Of a stretch of 64,000 nt of DNA, positions 54,622 to 63,071 are shown one piece after another (position 1 is the stretch's first letter; every line of letters starts with the position of its first letter). This DNA comes from Herbiconiux aconitum (GTDB taxonomy: Bacteria > Actinomycetota > Actinomycetes > Actinomycetales > Microbacteriaceae): NCBI RefSeq assembly GCF_024979235.1, contig NZ_JANLCM010000002.1:558001-622000 (forward strand), written 5' to 3'. Position numbers and translations under genes: made by a program. The notes under the pieces are model-generated. The model did not search any database and was not told the origin of the DNA. It worked only from the letters and a program-made list of their open reading frames with translations.

Positions 54622-55268
54622 CGGCGACGGCTGACCCGCAGACGATCCCGGGCTCGACGGCGGTTCGGTCGTGGCGGTGGGTGGCGGCAGGTCTCGTCAT
54701 CGCCGCCGTGGGCGGCCTCCTGGCGGGCGGCCTCACGAGTTTCGGCCAGACCGTGCTGCCCGATCCGCTCCGCCCGTTCGCGAACTCGGCGGGCGGCTGG
54801 TCGATGATCGCTTTCGCACTCGTCTGGTTGGGCCGGGCGAGGCCGCTGCTGGCAGCAGTACTGGGCATCGTCGCCTTCGAGGCACTGGTCGAGGGCTACG
54901 CCCTGGTATCGCTCTGGCGAGGCTACTTCTACGAGGCTCCGTTCAGCGGCATCTTCTCGCTGATCGGCCTGGTCTGTGGCCCGGTACTCGGGGTCGCCGC
55001 TTCGCTCGCCCGTCACGGCTCGGCCCGCTGGGCGACGCTCGGGGTGACGCCCCTGGTCGCCGTGCTGTGGGGCGAAGCGGTGTACGCACTCATCAACGTC
55101 GCCGAACACACCGGCGCCACGTATTGGCTCATCCAGGCGGGTCTCGGAGTGCTGTTCCTCGTGATCGCCGTGCTGAGGCGTCGGCCGCGACCCCTGGTCG
55201 CCGTGCTGGCTGCGGCGGTGTCGGCCGCAGGAGCCGGCGTCTTCGTCGTGCTCTACTCGCTGCTCTGA
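54618..55268 (+). CDS. Polytopic membrane protein in the ECF module
   Basis: 216 residues with about six or seven membrane helices (starting at about 20-42 and ending at 191-213). It resembles DUF6518-type actinobacterial membrane proteins. Overlapping the anti-sigma gene by 4 bp, it should be co-expressed; it could be a target of or a partner in the signalling module. Function unknown. Confidence 0.75.
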   Translation: MTATADPQTIPGSTAVRSWRWVAAGLVIAAVGGLLAGGLTSFGQTVLPDPLRPFANSAGGWSMIAFALVWLGRARPLLAAVLGIVAFEALVEGYALVSLWRGYFYEAPFSGIFSLIGLVCGPVLGVAASLARHGSARWATLGVTPLVAVLWGEAVYALINVAEHTGATYWLIQAGLGVLFLVIAVLRRRPRPLVAVLAAAVSAAGAGVFVVLYSLL

Positions 55269-55463
55269 CCGGGCGAGTGGAGTCGCGCATCCGGCGCCGT
55301 CCTCGCTGCCGGAGCGTATACACGCTTCCGCGTGCGTTGGCCACGGGTGATGTGCGATCACACCTTCCGATACGGTGTAACCACAACGGGGGATCTGCGC
55401 TGGCTTTGTCGCGCCCATCTGGGCGTCGGTGGGCACGGGCTCTCACGAGAGCGAGGACGATCG
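55269..55463 (+). other. 195-bp region before the exported protein gene
   Basis: No ORF of note. Contains TATACA near 55317 and an ACACC-9nt-GGTGT inverted repeat (about 55360-55378) that might be an operator. Promoter not assignable with confidence. Confidence 0.3.
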
Positions 55464-56609
55464 ATGACGCATCATTCAGCCGACAGCGGAGCACCGAGCA
55501 ACGAGGCGACCGCACCGACCACGCCGACCGCGAGGGGCGGTGTGCTTCCCGCCGGAAGGCTCTCGCGCCGAACCGTCCTGGCAGCCGCGGCGTGGACGAC
55601 TCCCGTGATGGTGATCTCGGTCGCCGCGCCGGCAGCCGCCGCGAGCGGCGAGGGGTTCGACCTCACCTTCGACTCCTACCAGGCCGGAGACAGCCTGACG
55701 GTCTACAGCGCCGACTTCAGTCGCCGATGGGAGGCCGGCGTGCCGATCGGAACCGTCGTGAGTAACCACGGCACGATCGCCTCCCCACCGGGCGCGACGC
55801 TGACCGTGAGTTGCGACTCGCGCATCTTCCAATTCACCGGCATGCGCGGAGATTTCGGCGGCGGCTCAGGCTCTGACCCCCTTACCATCCTGTCGAACAC
55901 CACGTCGGATAATCGTTCGACCATCACCGGGGTGATCCCGTACGCCATCCCCGCCGGCACCGATTCGTTCACCGGTTTCCGGGTGGCGATGGAGTTCGAC
56001 ACGATCGCGGTCTACCCGAACGACGCCGTGCAGCCGATCCTGAACACGACCTGGGTCATCGGGTCACCCGCGGGCGACCTCGACACCACCAACGATGCGG
56101 TGAGCTACCCCGCATACACGGATGTCGCGCCGGGCGCAGCCTGGGGCGTGCTCGTCGATGCCGTCTGGGAGCGGGTCGACTTCGCCGGGGGAACCGGATA
56201 CAACCATCGGGCCACGAGCGCCACGATGACCTCGACCGGCCCGAACCCGGCCGTCGCCGGTGCGGAGATCCAGATCCTCACCGACCAGCGGGTCAGCACC
56301 GCGATCTCGGTCGATGACATCCAGCTGAACGGGCAGCCGGCCGGCGGAGCGATCGTGTTCGATCGCGACGACACCTGGTTCGGCCAGCAGATCTACAAGT
56401 ACTACAAGACCACGGTCGATCTCGTCGAAGGGGATGTCGTCACCTTCTCGCTGAGCTACACCGACGGCAATCCCACGACGGTTCCCGACAACCTCAGCGG
56501 ATCGCAGGTGAACTTCAACGGCATCGTGCTGAACGACGTCAACCGCCGGGCCACGAACCGCGGCTTTGCGAGCAACACCGACCGAACCGGTTTCGAAGCG
56601 ACACCCTGA
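55464..56609 (+). CDS. Tat-exported surface-like protein
   Basis: 381 residues from ATG 55464. A Tat-like leader (RLSRRTVLAAAAWTTPVMV, about 31-50, cleavage after PAAAAS near 60) is of the type found on many actinobacterial exported proteins with beta-sandwich domains. The mature part is Thr/Ser/Asp/Gly-rich beta structure with no anchor (no LPxTG, no C-terminal helix) and no catalytic motif I recognise. It is 195 bp downstream of the ECF block and could be one of its targets; that is untested. Confidence 0.8.
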   Translation: MTHHSADSGAPSNEATAPTTPTARGGVLPAGRLSRRTVLAAAAWTTPVMVISVAAPAAAASGEGFDLTFDSYQAGDSLTVYSADFSRRWEAGVPIGTVVSNHGTIASPPGATLTVSCDSRIFQFTGMRGDFGGGSGSDPLTILSNTTSDNRSTITGVIPYAIPAGTDSFTGFRVAMEFDTIAVYPNDAVQPILNTTWVIGSPAGDLDTTNDAVSYPAYTDVAPGAAWGVLVDAVWERVDFAGGTGYNHRATSATMTSTGPNPAVAGAEIQILTDQRVSTAISVDDIQLNGQPAGGAIVFDRDDTWFGQQIYKYYKTTVDLVEGDVVTFSLSYTDGNPTTVPDNLSGSQVNFNGIVLNDVNRRATNRGFASNTDRTGFEATP

Positions 56610-56651
56610 GCGAGCGGGTCCCGGCTGGGCTGACAGCCGGGACCTGGATGC

Positions 56652-58295
56652 TCAGGGCAGCTCGCTGCGCCGGCGCAGACCGCCGTTCTGGTCGAGCTCG
56701 ATCACCGTGTCGATGCCCAGGCGTCGGAGGAACGCGTGGTCGTGGCTCACCACCAGCACCGCACCCCGGTAGGCGTCCAACGCCTCGGCGAGCTGCGCGA
56801 CGCTCGCGATGTCGAGATTGTTCGTGGGCTCGTCGAGGATGAGCAGCTGAGCGGGCGGGTCGGCCAGGAACAGCTTGGCGAGGCTGACCCGGAATCGTTC
56901 GCCGCCCGACAGCGAGCCGACCGGCCGGTCGACGGCCGCGCCACGGATCAGCAGGCGCGCCAACTGGTTGCGGATGTCGCCGGGTGCCGACTTCGGGGCA
57001 GCCTCCCGCACGTTCTCCAGGGCCGAGCGCGCGTCGTCGAGGCCGTCGAGCCGCTGCGGCAAGTAGCCGAACCGCTCGGTGGCCAGGGTTCCGGTGACCC
57101 GGCCATGCGCGGCCAGGGCCTCGAGTGCTCCGTCGGTGCGGGCGTGCGCTGATGCACCGCCGCCGACCAGCTGCTCGAGCAACGTCGTCTTCCCCGCGCC
57201 GTTCGGCCCGATGACCGCCACACGCTCCGGCCCTTGGATGATGATCGTGTGCTCGCCGTCGGTCAACTCCGCCACACGGCGCCCGCGTGGCACGTCCGGA
57301 TCGGGCAGGGTGAGGTGGATGTGCTCCTCGTCGCGCACCCGGCTGGCGGCCGCATCGACCGCGGCCTGCGCCGACTGCACCTTGTCGTCGAGGGTGGACC
57401 GCATCGACCCGGCCGAGGCCTGCGCTCTGCTGGCCCGGGCGCCGGCGAGGATCTTCGGGATGCCGCCGCTCGCCTGCGTCTGCTTCGCGGTACGTGCCCG
57501 TTGGGCCAGCTTCGACTCGGCCTCCAGACGCGTCTTCTTCTCGACCTTCAACGTCTGCTGAGCGCTCTTCGCGGCTTGGGCGGCAGCGGCCTGCTCCTGC
57601 TCGAGATGCTCGGTGAACTGGCTGTAGGGCCCGCCGAACACGTCGAGCCGGCCGGAGTACAGCTCCGCCGTGGCATCCATGTGTTCGAGCAATTCGAGGT
57701 CGTGACTCACGACGACGAGGGTGCCCGACCAGGTGTCGACGAAGGCGGCGAGTTTGGCGCGGGTGTCGCGGTCGAGGTTGTTCGTGGGTTCGTCGAGGAG
57801 GGTGATCGGTGTGTGACGGATGCGCAGACCGGTGATGGCGATCAGCATCGCCTCCCCGCCCGAGACCTCACCGACGCTCCGACCGAGGTCGGCAGCCGAG
57901 AAGCCGATCTCGTGCAGGGCCTCATCGGCCCGGGACTCGATGTCCCAGTCGTCGCCCACCACGTCGAAGTGCCGCACGTCGACGTCGCCGCCCTCGATCG
58001 CCTTCAGCGACGACAACACCTCGTCGATCCCGAGAAGCGAGGCGACGGTGGCGTGCTGACCGAGCGTGAGCGTCTGAGGAAGGTAGCCGACGCCGCCGAC
58101 GGTGTCGATACGCCCGGACGTCGGGGTGAGGATGCCCGCGACCAGACGCAGCAGTGTCGACTTGCCGGCGCCGTTCTGGCCGACGAGGCCCGTGCGGCCG
58201 GTCGTGAGGGTGCCGTTCAGGCCCTGCAAGGCGGGCGTGCCGTCGGGCCAACTGAACGAGAGGTTGTGAAAGGTGATGGCGGATTGCGTGGACAT
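56652..58295 (-). CDS. ABC-F family ATPase (duplicated ABC domains)
   Basis: 547 residues with no membrane segment. First ABC domain: Walker A GLVGQNGAGKSTLL (about 38), signature VSGGEAMLIAI, Walker B TLLDEPTNNLD. A charged linker (about 235-325, KVEKKTRLEAESKLAQRART) follows, then the second ABC domain with VIGPNGAGKTTLL and LSGGERFRVSL and LLILDEPTNNLD. ABC-F proteins act on the ribosome: some relieve antibiotic inhibition, others tune elongation. The attenuator-like leader before it (58296-58429) favours an antibiotic-responsive member. Confidence 0.92.
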   Translation of the reverse strand: MSTQSAITFHNLSFSWPDGTPALQGLNGTLTTGRTGLVGQNGAGKSTLLRLVAGILTPTSGRIDTVGGVGYLPQTLTLGQHATVASLLGIDEVLSSLKAIEGGDVDVRHFDVVGDDWDIESRADEALHEIGFSAADLGRSVGEVSGGEAMLIAITGLRIRHTPITLLDEPTNNLDRDTRAKLAAFVDTWSGTLVVVSHDLELLEHMDATAELYSGRLDVFGGPYSQFTEHLEQEQAAAAQAAKSAQQTLKVEKKTRLEAESKLAQRARTAKQTQASGGIPKILAGARASRAQASAGSMRSTLDDKVQSAQAAVDAAASRVRDEEHIHLTLPDPDVPRGRRVAELTDGEHTIIIQGPERVAVIGPNGAGKTTLLEQLVGGGASAHARTDGALEALAAHGRVTGTLATERFGYLPQRLDGLDDARSALENVREAAPKSAPGDIRNQLARLLIRGAAVDRPVGSLSGGERFRVSLAKLFLADPPAQLLILDEPTNNLDIASVAQLAEALDAYRGAVLVVSHDHAFLRRLGIDTVIELDQNGGLRRRSELP

Positions 58296-58429
58296 GATGA
58301 GATCGCCGAATTCTGCCCGTCATCGGGCCGAGAAGGAACAGGGAACAGAGCTGTGCCGTCGCATCGGTGGAGCCACCGTGCGTCGGTGGCTACGCTCTGT
58401 CGACCTCGATATCCATGCCCACCATCATA
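58296..58429 (-). promoter_or_regulatory. Attenuator-like leader of the ABC-F gene
   Basis: On the minus strand: -10 box TATGAT (58429-58424), nine-codon ORF (58416-58390), then arm 1 AGCCACCG (58391-58384), loop ACGCA, arm 2 CGGTGGCT (58378-58371), and arm 3 CACCG (58369-58365) which can pair with CGGTG of arm 2 instead. A further hairpin GCCCG-ATGA-CGGGC lies at 58328-58315. Competing hairpins after a short ORF are the layout of ribosome-mediated attenuation. Confidence 0.5.
58390..58416 (-). CDS. Possible leader peptide (8 aa) of the ABC-F gene
   Basis: Codes for MDIEVDRA and ends with TAG, whose AG is the first part of hairpin arm 1. Its ATG lies 7 nt after TATGAT, the same distance seen at leaderless genes in this window. 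An in-frame ATG 12 nt upstream overlaps the box. No protein conservation can be judged. Confidence 0.35.
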   Translation of the reverse strand: MDIEVDRA

Positions 58430-58509
58430 AGTCACCGCTCCGGATTCTTTCCGGTCACCCTCGCGCACCCCGACCAGCTCGCCGAGGTCGTCGCCTGATC
58501 ACCGTGCCG

Positions 58510-59475
58510 TCAGACGCGTTGGTCGCGCTCGAAGAGCCAGAGGTTCCAGTCGGCGAACTCGTCGACGGTCATCAGTTCCGCGTCGTCGACGAGGGTCACG
58601 AAGGCCGCGACGTCCAATCGACCGCCGCTCACCTCGATGCGGGAGCCGTCGCGGATGCGCACGACGGATCTCTCGCCGAAGGCCTCCAGCAACCACGTGT
58701 CGTCGTCGATCTGCTCGCAGGAGTTCGAGGGGGAGCCGCCGGCGTCAGGATTGAGGATCCAGCCGCAGACCTCACTCGGGATGCTCTGCCCCGCGATGAG
58801 TGGCGACGTGCTGATGGTGATGTCGTCGTCACCGACCTGGTAGTCGTCGCGCACCGGCTCGTCGGGATCGCGAGCGATCCTGACCTCGGTGCGGTAGTCG
58901 GTCGGGAGCACGATCTGCACGCTGTAGCCCGCCACCGCATACGGTCTCGTGAACAGCTCGTTGCGCCGGGCGATCTCGGCCGCATCGTCGGCCGTTCGCT
59001 GCTCGCTCTGCTGCACCTGTGCGTTCGCGAAAGGGATCGAGACCACCGCCACCTGAGCGACGACGGCGAGGATGCCGACCACCCGTGCGAGTCGAGGCAG
59101 CACGATCAGACTGGTCACCCCGGCAGCGATGCCGAGCGTGAGAGGCAGCATCGGAACTCCTCCGAGGAGAGAGACCGCTGCTTCGGAGACGCTGACGGTC
59201 ACCCCGAACGCAACGAGGGTCGCCGCGAGGAGGATGTTCCACGCGATGCTGGCACGACCGGTGGTCGCTCGGGTGATCGCGGCGATCACGACCACGTAGA
59301 GCACCGGAATGGCCACCACCACGACGATCAGAACTGCGACGTCGGAAAAGGCCCCGACCAGAAGGCCCCAGACAGCGATCTGCGCCCAGAGGGCGGTCAC
59401 GATTCCGATGATCAGCGGGTGCAGGTATCGCAGGGCCGGGGCGGGGGCTTTCGCCTCCGCGATCTTCACATCCAC
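58510..59475 (-). CDS. Membrane protein with exported C-terminal domain, unknown
   Basis: 321 residues. About five hydrophobic helices in the first 150 residues (19-40, 44-67, 75-97, 104-124, 130-148), then a polar C-terminal region (about 150-321), mostly outside the membrane, with two Cys (CGWILN and SNSCEQID) that could pair. I do not recognise the family. It lies upstream of the ABC-F gene on the same strand, 214 bp away, and divergent from the NmrA-like gene. Confidence 0.75.
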   Translation of the reverse strand: MDVKIAEAKAPAPALRYLHPLIIGIVTALWAQIAVWGLLVGAFSDVAVLIVVVVAIPVLYVVVIAAITRATTGRASIAWNILLAATLVAFGVTVSVSEAAVSLLGGVPMLPLTLGIAAGVTSLIVLPRLARVVGILAVVAQVAVVSIPFANAQVQQSEQRTADDAAEIARRNELFTRPYAVAGYSVQIVLPTDYRTEVRIARDPDEPVRDDYQVGDDDITISTSPLIAGQSIPSEVCGWILNPDAGGSPSNSCEQIDDDTWLLEAFGERSVVRIRDGSRIEVSGGRLDVAAFVTLVDDAELMTVDEFADWNLWLFERDQRV

Positions 59476-59610
59476 TCGAGCCCCCGTCGATCAACGATGA
59501 ACCGACTGTACGAGCACACCCATGCCCGCGGCGGAATGTGCCGCCGTCCCAGCGTGTCCGGACCGCGCGGGGCGAGAATGGCGGGGGGCACCGCAGAAGA
59601 GGAGATCGCA

Positions 59611-60474
59611 ATGCACATAGTCACCGTGGGAGGCACCGGAACCACCGGGGTGCCCCTGGTCAACGACCTGCTCGGCGCCGGGGTGCACGTGAAAGTGCTG
59701 ACCCGGGATGCCGCCCGTGCTCGCGAGGTGCTCCACGACTCCGACCTGCTGACGCTCGCCACCCCCGACTTCGCCGACGCCGAAGCCGTGGCGGGGGAGA
59801 TGCGGGGCGCCGACGCCGCATTCGTCGCGATGCTCGCTCTGGGGCCCGACGGCGAGACCTCGAGGCGGGTTCTGACCGCCGCACACGAGGCCGGTGTGCC
59901 GTATGTGCTCCGCATCTCGGTGCTCAGCGCGTCACCGACATCACTCGCCCTCAACCAGCGAAGCCACGCCGCGATCGACGAGTTCGCCGCCTCACTCGCC
60001 TTCGCCTACACGGCCCTCCGCCCGGCCTTGTTCATGACATCCGTTCTCGCCGTCGCCGCCGACATCAGGGCGACCGGCTCCTGGTCGCAATCGGCGACGA
60101 CCGGCCGCAACCCCCTCGTCGACCCGCTCGACGTGTCGCTGGTGGCAGCCCGGATCCTCCGGAGACCCGAGCTCCGAGACCCCGTCATCGAGGTCACCGG
60201 GCCGCAGATCCTCTCCTGGCCGGATGTCGCGGAGATCCTGACGGGGGTGCTCGGAAAGCCCGTGTCGTACGTGCCGATTCCCGAAGACACGATGCTCTCG
60301 CGTCTGGCCGACAAAGGTGTGCCCGAGCTGATGCGAGAGGTGGCCGCCTCCCGCGACCAGGCCAACGATGCCGGCGAGAACGATCGACTCAGCTCCGCGG
60401 TGATGTCGATCCTCGGGCGGCCGCCCCGCGACCTCGGGTCGTATCTGCGCGATCACCGGAGCTCATTCCAGTGA
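59611..60474 (+). CDS. NmrA-like NAD(P)-binding oxidoreductase
   Basis: 287 residues from ATG 59611 (GAGGAG 6-7 nt upstream). The N-terminal Rossmann motif is VTVGGTGTTGVPLVNDLL (variant of GxxGxxG). It continues in the SDR-a5/NmrA style with AAFVAMLALGPDGET and a catalytic-triad-free core, so it may bind NAD(P) for sensing or quinone reduction. Specific role unknown. The much longer open frame upstream is a shadow. Confidence 0.85.
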   Translation: MHIVTVGGTGTTGVPLVNDLLGAGVHVKVLTRDAARAREVLHDSDLLTLATPDFADAEAVAGEMRGADAAFVAMLALGPDGETSRRVLTAAHEAGVPYVLRISVLSASPTSLALNQRSHAAIDEFAASLAFAYTALRPALFMTSVLAVAADIRATGSWSQSATTGRNPLVDPLDVSLVAARILRRPELRDPVIEVTGPQILSWPDVAEILTGVLGKPVSYVPIPEDTMLSRLADKGVPELMREVAASRDQANDAGENDRLSSAVMSILGRPPRDLGSYLRDHRSSFQ

Positions 60475-60486
60475 CATCGGCGCCGT

Positions 60487-60915
60487 TCAGGTGATTCCCG
60501 CCGCCCGTAGGAGGTCGACGCCGATCGGCCCCGGGTTGTACGCCACCTCCCAGCGGAAGCCGTCGGGGTCGGAGAAGTAGCCGGAGTATCCGCCCCACTC
60601 CCGCTCCTCGGCGCGACTGACGAGCGCTCCGGCGGCAGCTGCGGCAGCCAGCACCTGGTCGACGCCGCCTCGATCGGGCATGTTGTGCGCGAGCGTGAGG
60701 GGCGGGATGCCGGGACCGGTCTGGATCGGCCCGACTTCCGCCTCGAACTGCGATGCGCTCCACAGCGACAGCGTCACCATCGGGGCGACACGGAAGAACA
60801 TCACCTCGCCCGGCGACTCGAACTCAGGCTCCCAGCCCAAGCCGTCGACGTAGAACCGACGGGTGGCCGCGACCTCCGCGACGGCGAGGGTGATGAAGGT
60901 GACACGGGCATCCAT
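60487..60915 (-). CDS. VOC superfamily (glyoxalase-like) protein
   Basis: 142 residues in two beta-alpha-beta-beta-beta modules: VTFITLAVAEVAATRRFYVDGLGW at the start and GGYSGYFSDPDGFRWEVAYNPG at the end, with the metal-ligand type Glu in WEVAYN. Glyoxalase/bleomycin-resistance/dioxygenase superfamily; substrate unknown. GAGGAG lies before the start on the minus strand. 12 bp from the convergent NmrA-like gene. Confidence 0.88.
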   Translation of the reverse strand: MDARVTFITLAVAEVAATRRFYVDGLGWEPEFESPGEVMFFRVAPMVTLSLWSASQFEAEVGPIQTGPGIPPLTLAHNMPDRGGVDQVLAAAAAAGALVSRAEEREWGGYSGYFSDPDGFRWEVAYNPGPIGVDLLRAAGIT

Positions 60916-60945
60916 GACGACGTCTCCTCGGGGTGATGTGTTCGT

Positions 60946-61878
60946 TCACCGCGCGCAGCGGAAACCGATGTGGGTCATGGACGTGTCGTCCGACTGCGGC
61001 GAGCGTGCGGCGGGGCGATAGCGCAAACAGTACTCGGGCGAGCACAGATGCGAGCCGCCCTTCAGCACCCGGCGCGGCTCCTCCTCGGCGACCGGCAGCG
61101 CGAGGTCGGGTCGCAGACCGCGCTCGGGCGGCTGCGCATCCGCTGGCTGGTGCCGCGAGGTGTAGAGATCGCTGGTCCATTCCCAGACGTTGCCGGTCAT
61201 GTCGAACAGCCCGAATGCGTTGGGCGGGAAGGTGCCGACCGGAGAGGTGCCGACCCAGCCGGCAGCGCCCGTGTTGAGAAAGGGGAACCGCCCTTGCCAG
61301 TGGTTCGCCCGGAGGTCGTCGGCCGAGTCGGGATCGTCGCCCCACGCGAACGCCGCACCGTCGATGCCGCCGCGAGCGGCGTACTCCCATTCCGCCTCGG
61401 TGGGGAGCCGCTTGCCCGCCCAGGTGGCGAAGGCGCTCGCATCGCGAAAGGCCACTTGAACCACCGGATGCTCGAGCCGGTCGTCGATCCGGCTGCCCGG
61501 CCCGAACGGCTCGTTCCAGCGGGCTCCCGGCACCCAGGCCCACCACTGGCGCCAATCGTGCAGATCGACGGGCCCCCGGGTCGGGGTGAACACCATCGCC
61601 CCTGGTGCTCGCTCCTCGTCGCTGAGCGTCGGAAAGACGGCGGCGTCGAGCGGTTCCTCGGCCACGGTGACGTAGCCCGTGGCTTCGACGAACTCGGCGA
61701 ACTCCCGATTGGTGACCGGATGCTCGTCGAGGGCGAACGAAGCGATCGTGCGTGCGTGCACCGGGCCCTCGTCGGCGTAGAAGGCGGTGGAACCCATCCG
61801 GAAGGTGCCGCCCGGCAGGTCGATCATGGTCACGAGGGCGTTTCGGTCCAAGGGAGCTTCGCCATGAGATCCCTTCAT
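60946..61878 (-). CDS. Formylglycine-generating enzyme (SUMF1 family)
   Basis: 310 residues. The FGE fold runs throughout (MGSTAFYADEGPVHARTI, HPVTNREFAEFVEATGY, RLPTEAEWEYAARGG, GNVWEWTSD). The active-site pair is in GGSHLCSPEYCLRYRP: Cys279 and Cys284 correspond to the copper-binding cysteines that oxidise a sulfatase cysteine to formylglycine. Many SUMF1 homologues lack them, so this looks like a true FGE. No sulfatase gene lies in the window. Confidence 0.92.
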   Translation of the reverse strand: MKGSHGEAPLDRNALVTMIDLPGGTFRMGSTAFYADEGPVHARTIASFALDEHPVTNREFAEFVEATGYVTVAEEPLDAAVFPTLSDEERAPGAMVFTPTRGPVDLHDWRQWWAWVPGARWNEPFGPGSRIDDRLEHPVVQVAFRDASAFATWAGKRLPTEAEWEYAARGGIDGAAFAWGDDPDSADDLRANHWQGRFPFLNTGAAGWVGTSPVGTFPPNAFGLFDMTGNVWEWTSDLYTSRHQPADAQPPERGLRPDLALPVAEEEPRRVLKGGSHLCSPEYCLRYRPAARSPQSDDTSMTHIGFRCAR

Positions 61879-61960
61879 TGTCTGATGCCGACCCTAGTGA
61901 GCCCCCAGCACCCGCCGCAACCGAAATCCGCGCACTGTCCTCGCGCGCGCCGGCCCGTGT

Positions 61961-62356
61961 CTAACGAGCCACGAGTGTCGACTGGATGCGCGCTGCCACT
62001 GCCTCGCGAAGGGGGCGCACAGCATCCGTGTCCCACGCCTCCGGGTTCGGGAACGACCATTCCAGCACCTCGCCGCGAGGGGTCGACGGCAGGGTGAGGC
62101 CAGGCTTCATCAGCACCACGACGTCGGCCTCCTCGAGGTCGGCGGGCGTCACGGCGCGGGGCACGTTGGCCGAGATGTCGACACCCAGTTCCGCGACTGT
62201 CGCGGCAACCGCCGGATTCACCTCATCGGCAGGCGAGAGCCCTGCTGATGTCGCGGTGAACCGGTCGCCGGCCAGGTGGTCGAGCAGCGCGGCCCCGAGC
62301 TGGGAACGACCGGCGTTGTGCTGGCAGATGAACAGAACCGTGGGTGTGGTGGTCAT
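61961..62356 (-). CDS. arsC: Low-molecular-weight phosphatase-type arsenate reductase
   Basis: 131 residues from ATG 62356. The P-loop CQHNAGRSQ (Cys11) opens the protein; the middle ADVVVLMKPG segment and the PNPEAW motif with a following Asp are the phosphatase-fold landmarks. Only one candidate catalytic Cys is seen, as in mycothiol/mycoredoxin-dependent ArsC. Last gene of the leftward ars unit; the long open frame upstream overlaps the next gene and is not used. Confidence 0.85.
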   Translation of the reverse strand: MTTTPTVLFICQHNAGRSQLGAALLDHLAGDRFTATSAGLSPADEVNPAVAATVAELGVDISANVPRAVTPADLEEADVVVLMKPGLTLPSTPRGEVLEWSFPNPEAWDTDAVRPLREAVAARIQSTLVAR

Positions 62357-62384
62357 GAATCGCTTTCCGTGAAGGGGTGCTCGG

Positions 62385-63041
62385 TCAGGGGCGTGCGCGG
62401 TCGAATCGAGGGGCGACGCTGAGCTCGGCCAGAAGGGCGAGCACGCGGCGTTCGATTTCGTCGCGGATCGGACGGATATCCGTGGCGGCGAGCCCGGCGG
62501 GGTCATCGAGTACCCACTCTTCGTACCGTTTGCCGGGGAAGATCGGGCAGGCATCGCCACAGCCCATCGTGATCACGACGTCGGCGGCGCGCACGATCTC
62601 ATCCGTCCACGGCTTCGGGTATTCGTTCGAAATATCGATCCCGCGCTCGGTCATCACGGCGATCGCCTCGCCGTTGACCCGGTCGCCAGGTTCTGAGCCG
62701 CCTGACCAAGCGACCGCGTCGTCTCCGGCGTAGTGCTCGAAGAACCCGAGCGCCATCTGCGAGCGGCCGGCGTTGTGTACGCAGAGGAACAGCACGGTGG
62801 GTTTTCCGCCGAGGTGCTTTCCCTCGACCCGGGCGAGTGCGTTCAGCCGCTGGCGCGCGAATCGCTCGGCCAGCAGAGGCAGGAACGTGGTGATCTTGGC
62901 GCGGCCGGCGAATTGATCGTAGGAGGAGGAGAGGAACCGTTCGATCGTCTCCACGCTGAACGTGCCGGCGAAGTCGCGTTCGAGGCGAGTCGCCGCGGTC
63001 TTCAACGCGTACTGCTGGTCGAGAGTGATTTCGGGGTGCAT
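62385..63041 (-). CDS. arsC: Arsenate reductase with N-terminal helical domain
   Basis: 218 residues. An N-terminal three-helix domain (about 1-78) is fused to an ArsC phosphatase-fold domain: VLFLCVHNAGRSQMAL with catalytic Cys87 and a second pair in GCGDACPIFPGKRY (Cys161, Cys165), with EEWVLDDPAG after it. This layout matches the ArsC1'-type proteins of corynebacterial ars operons, reported alongside mycothiol-dependent ArsC. It lies 30 bp after the ArsR-ArsC fusion gene and 28 bp before the short arsC. Confidence 0.9.
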   Translation of the reverse strand: MHPEITLDQQYALKTAATRLERDFAGTFSVETIERFLSSSYDQFAGRAKITTFLPLLAERFARQRLNALARVEGKHLGGKPTVLFLCVHNAGRSQMALGFFEHYAGDDAVAWSGGSEPGDRVNGEAIAVMTERGIDISNEYPKPWTDEIVRAADVVITMGCGDACPIFPGKRYEEWVLDDPAGLAATDIRPIRDEIERRVLALLAELSVAPRFDRARP

Positions 63042-63071
63042 GATGGACTCCTTTGTCAGGATGCGGCTTCG

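Noticed and set aside
58273..60474. Very long plus-strand open frame ending with the NmrA-like protein
   Set aside because: The first 446 codons are antisense to a membrane-protein gene; the real start is ATG 59611 after GAGGAG.
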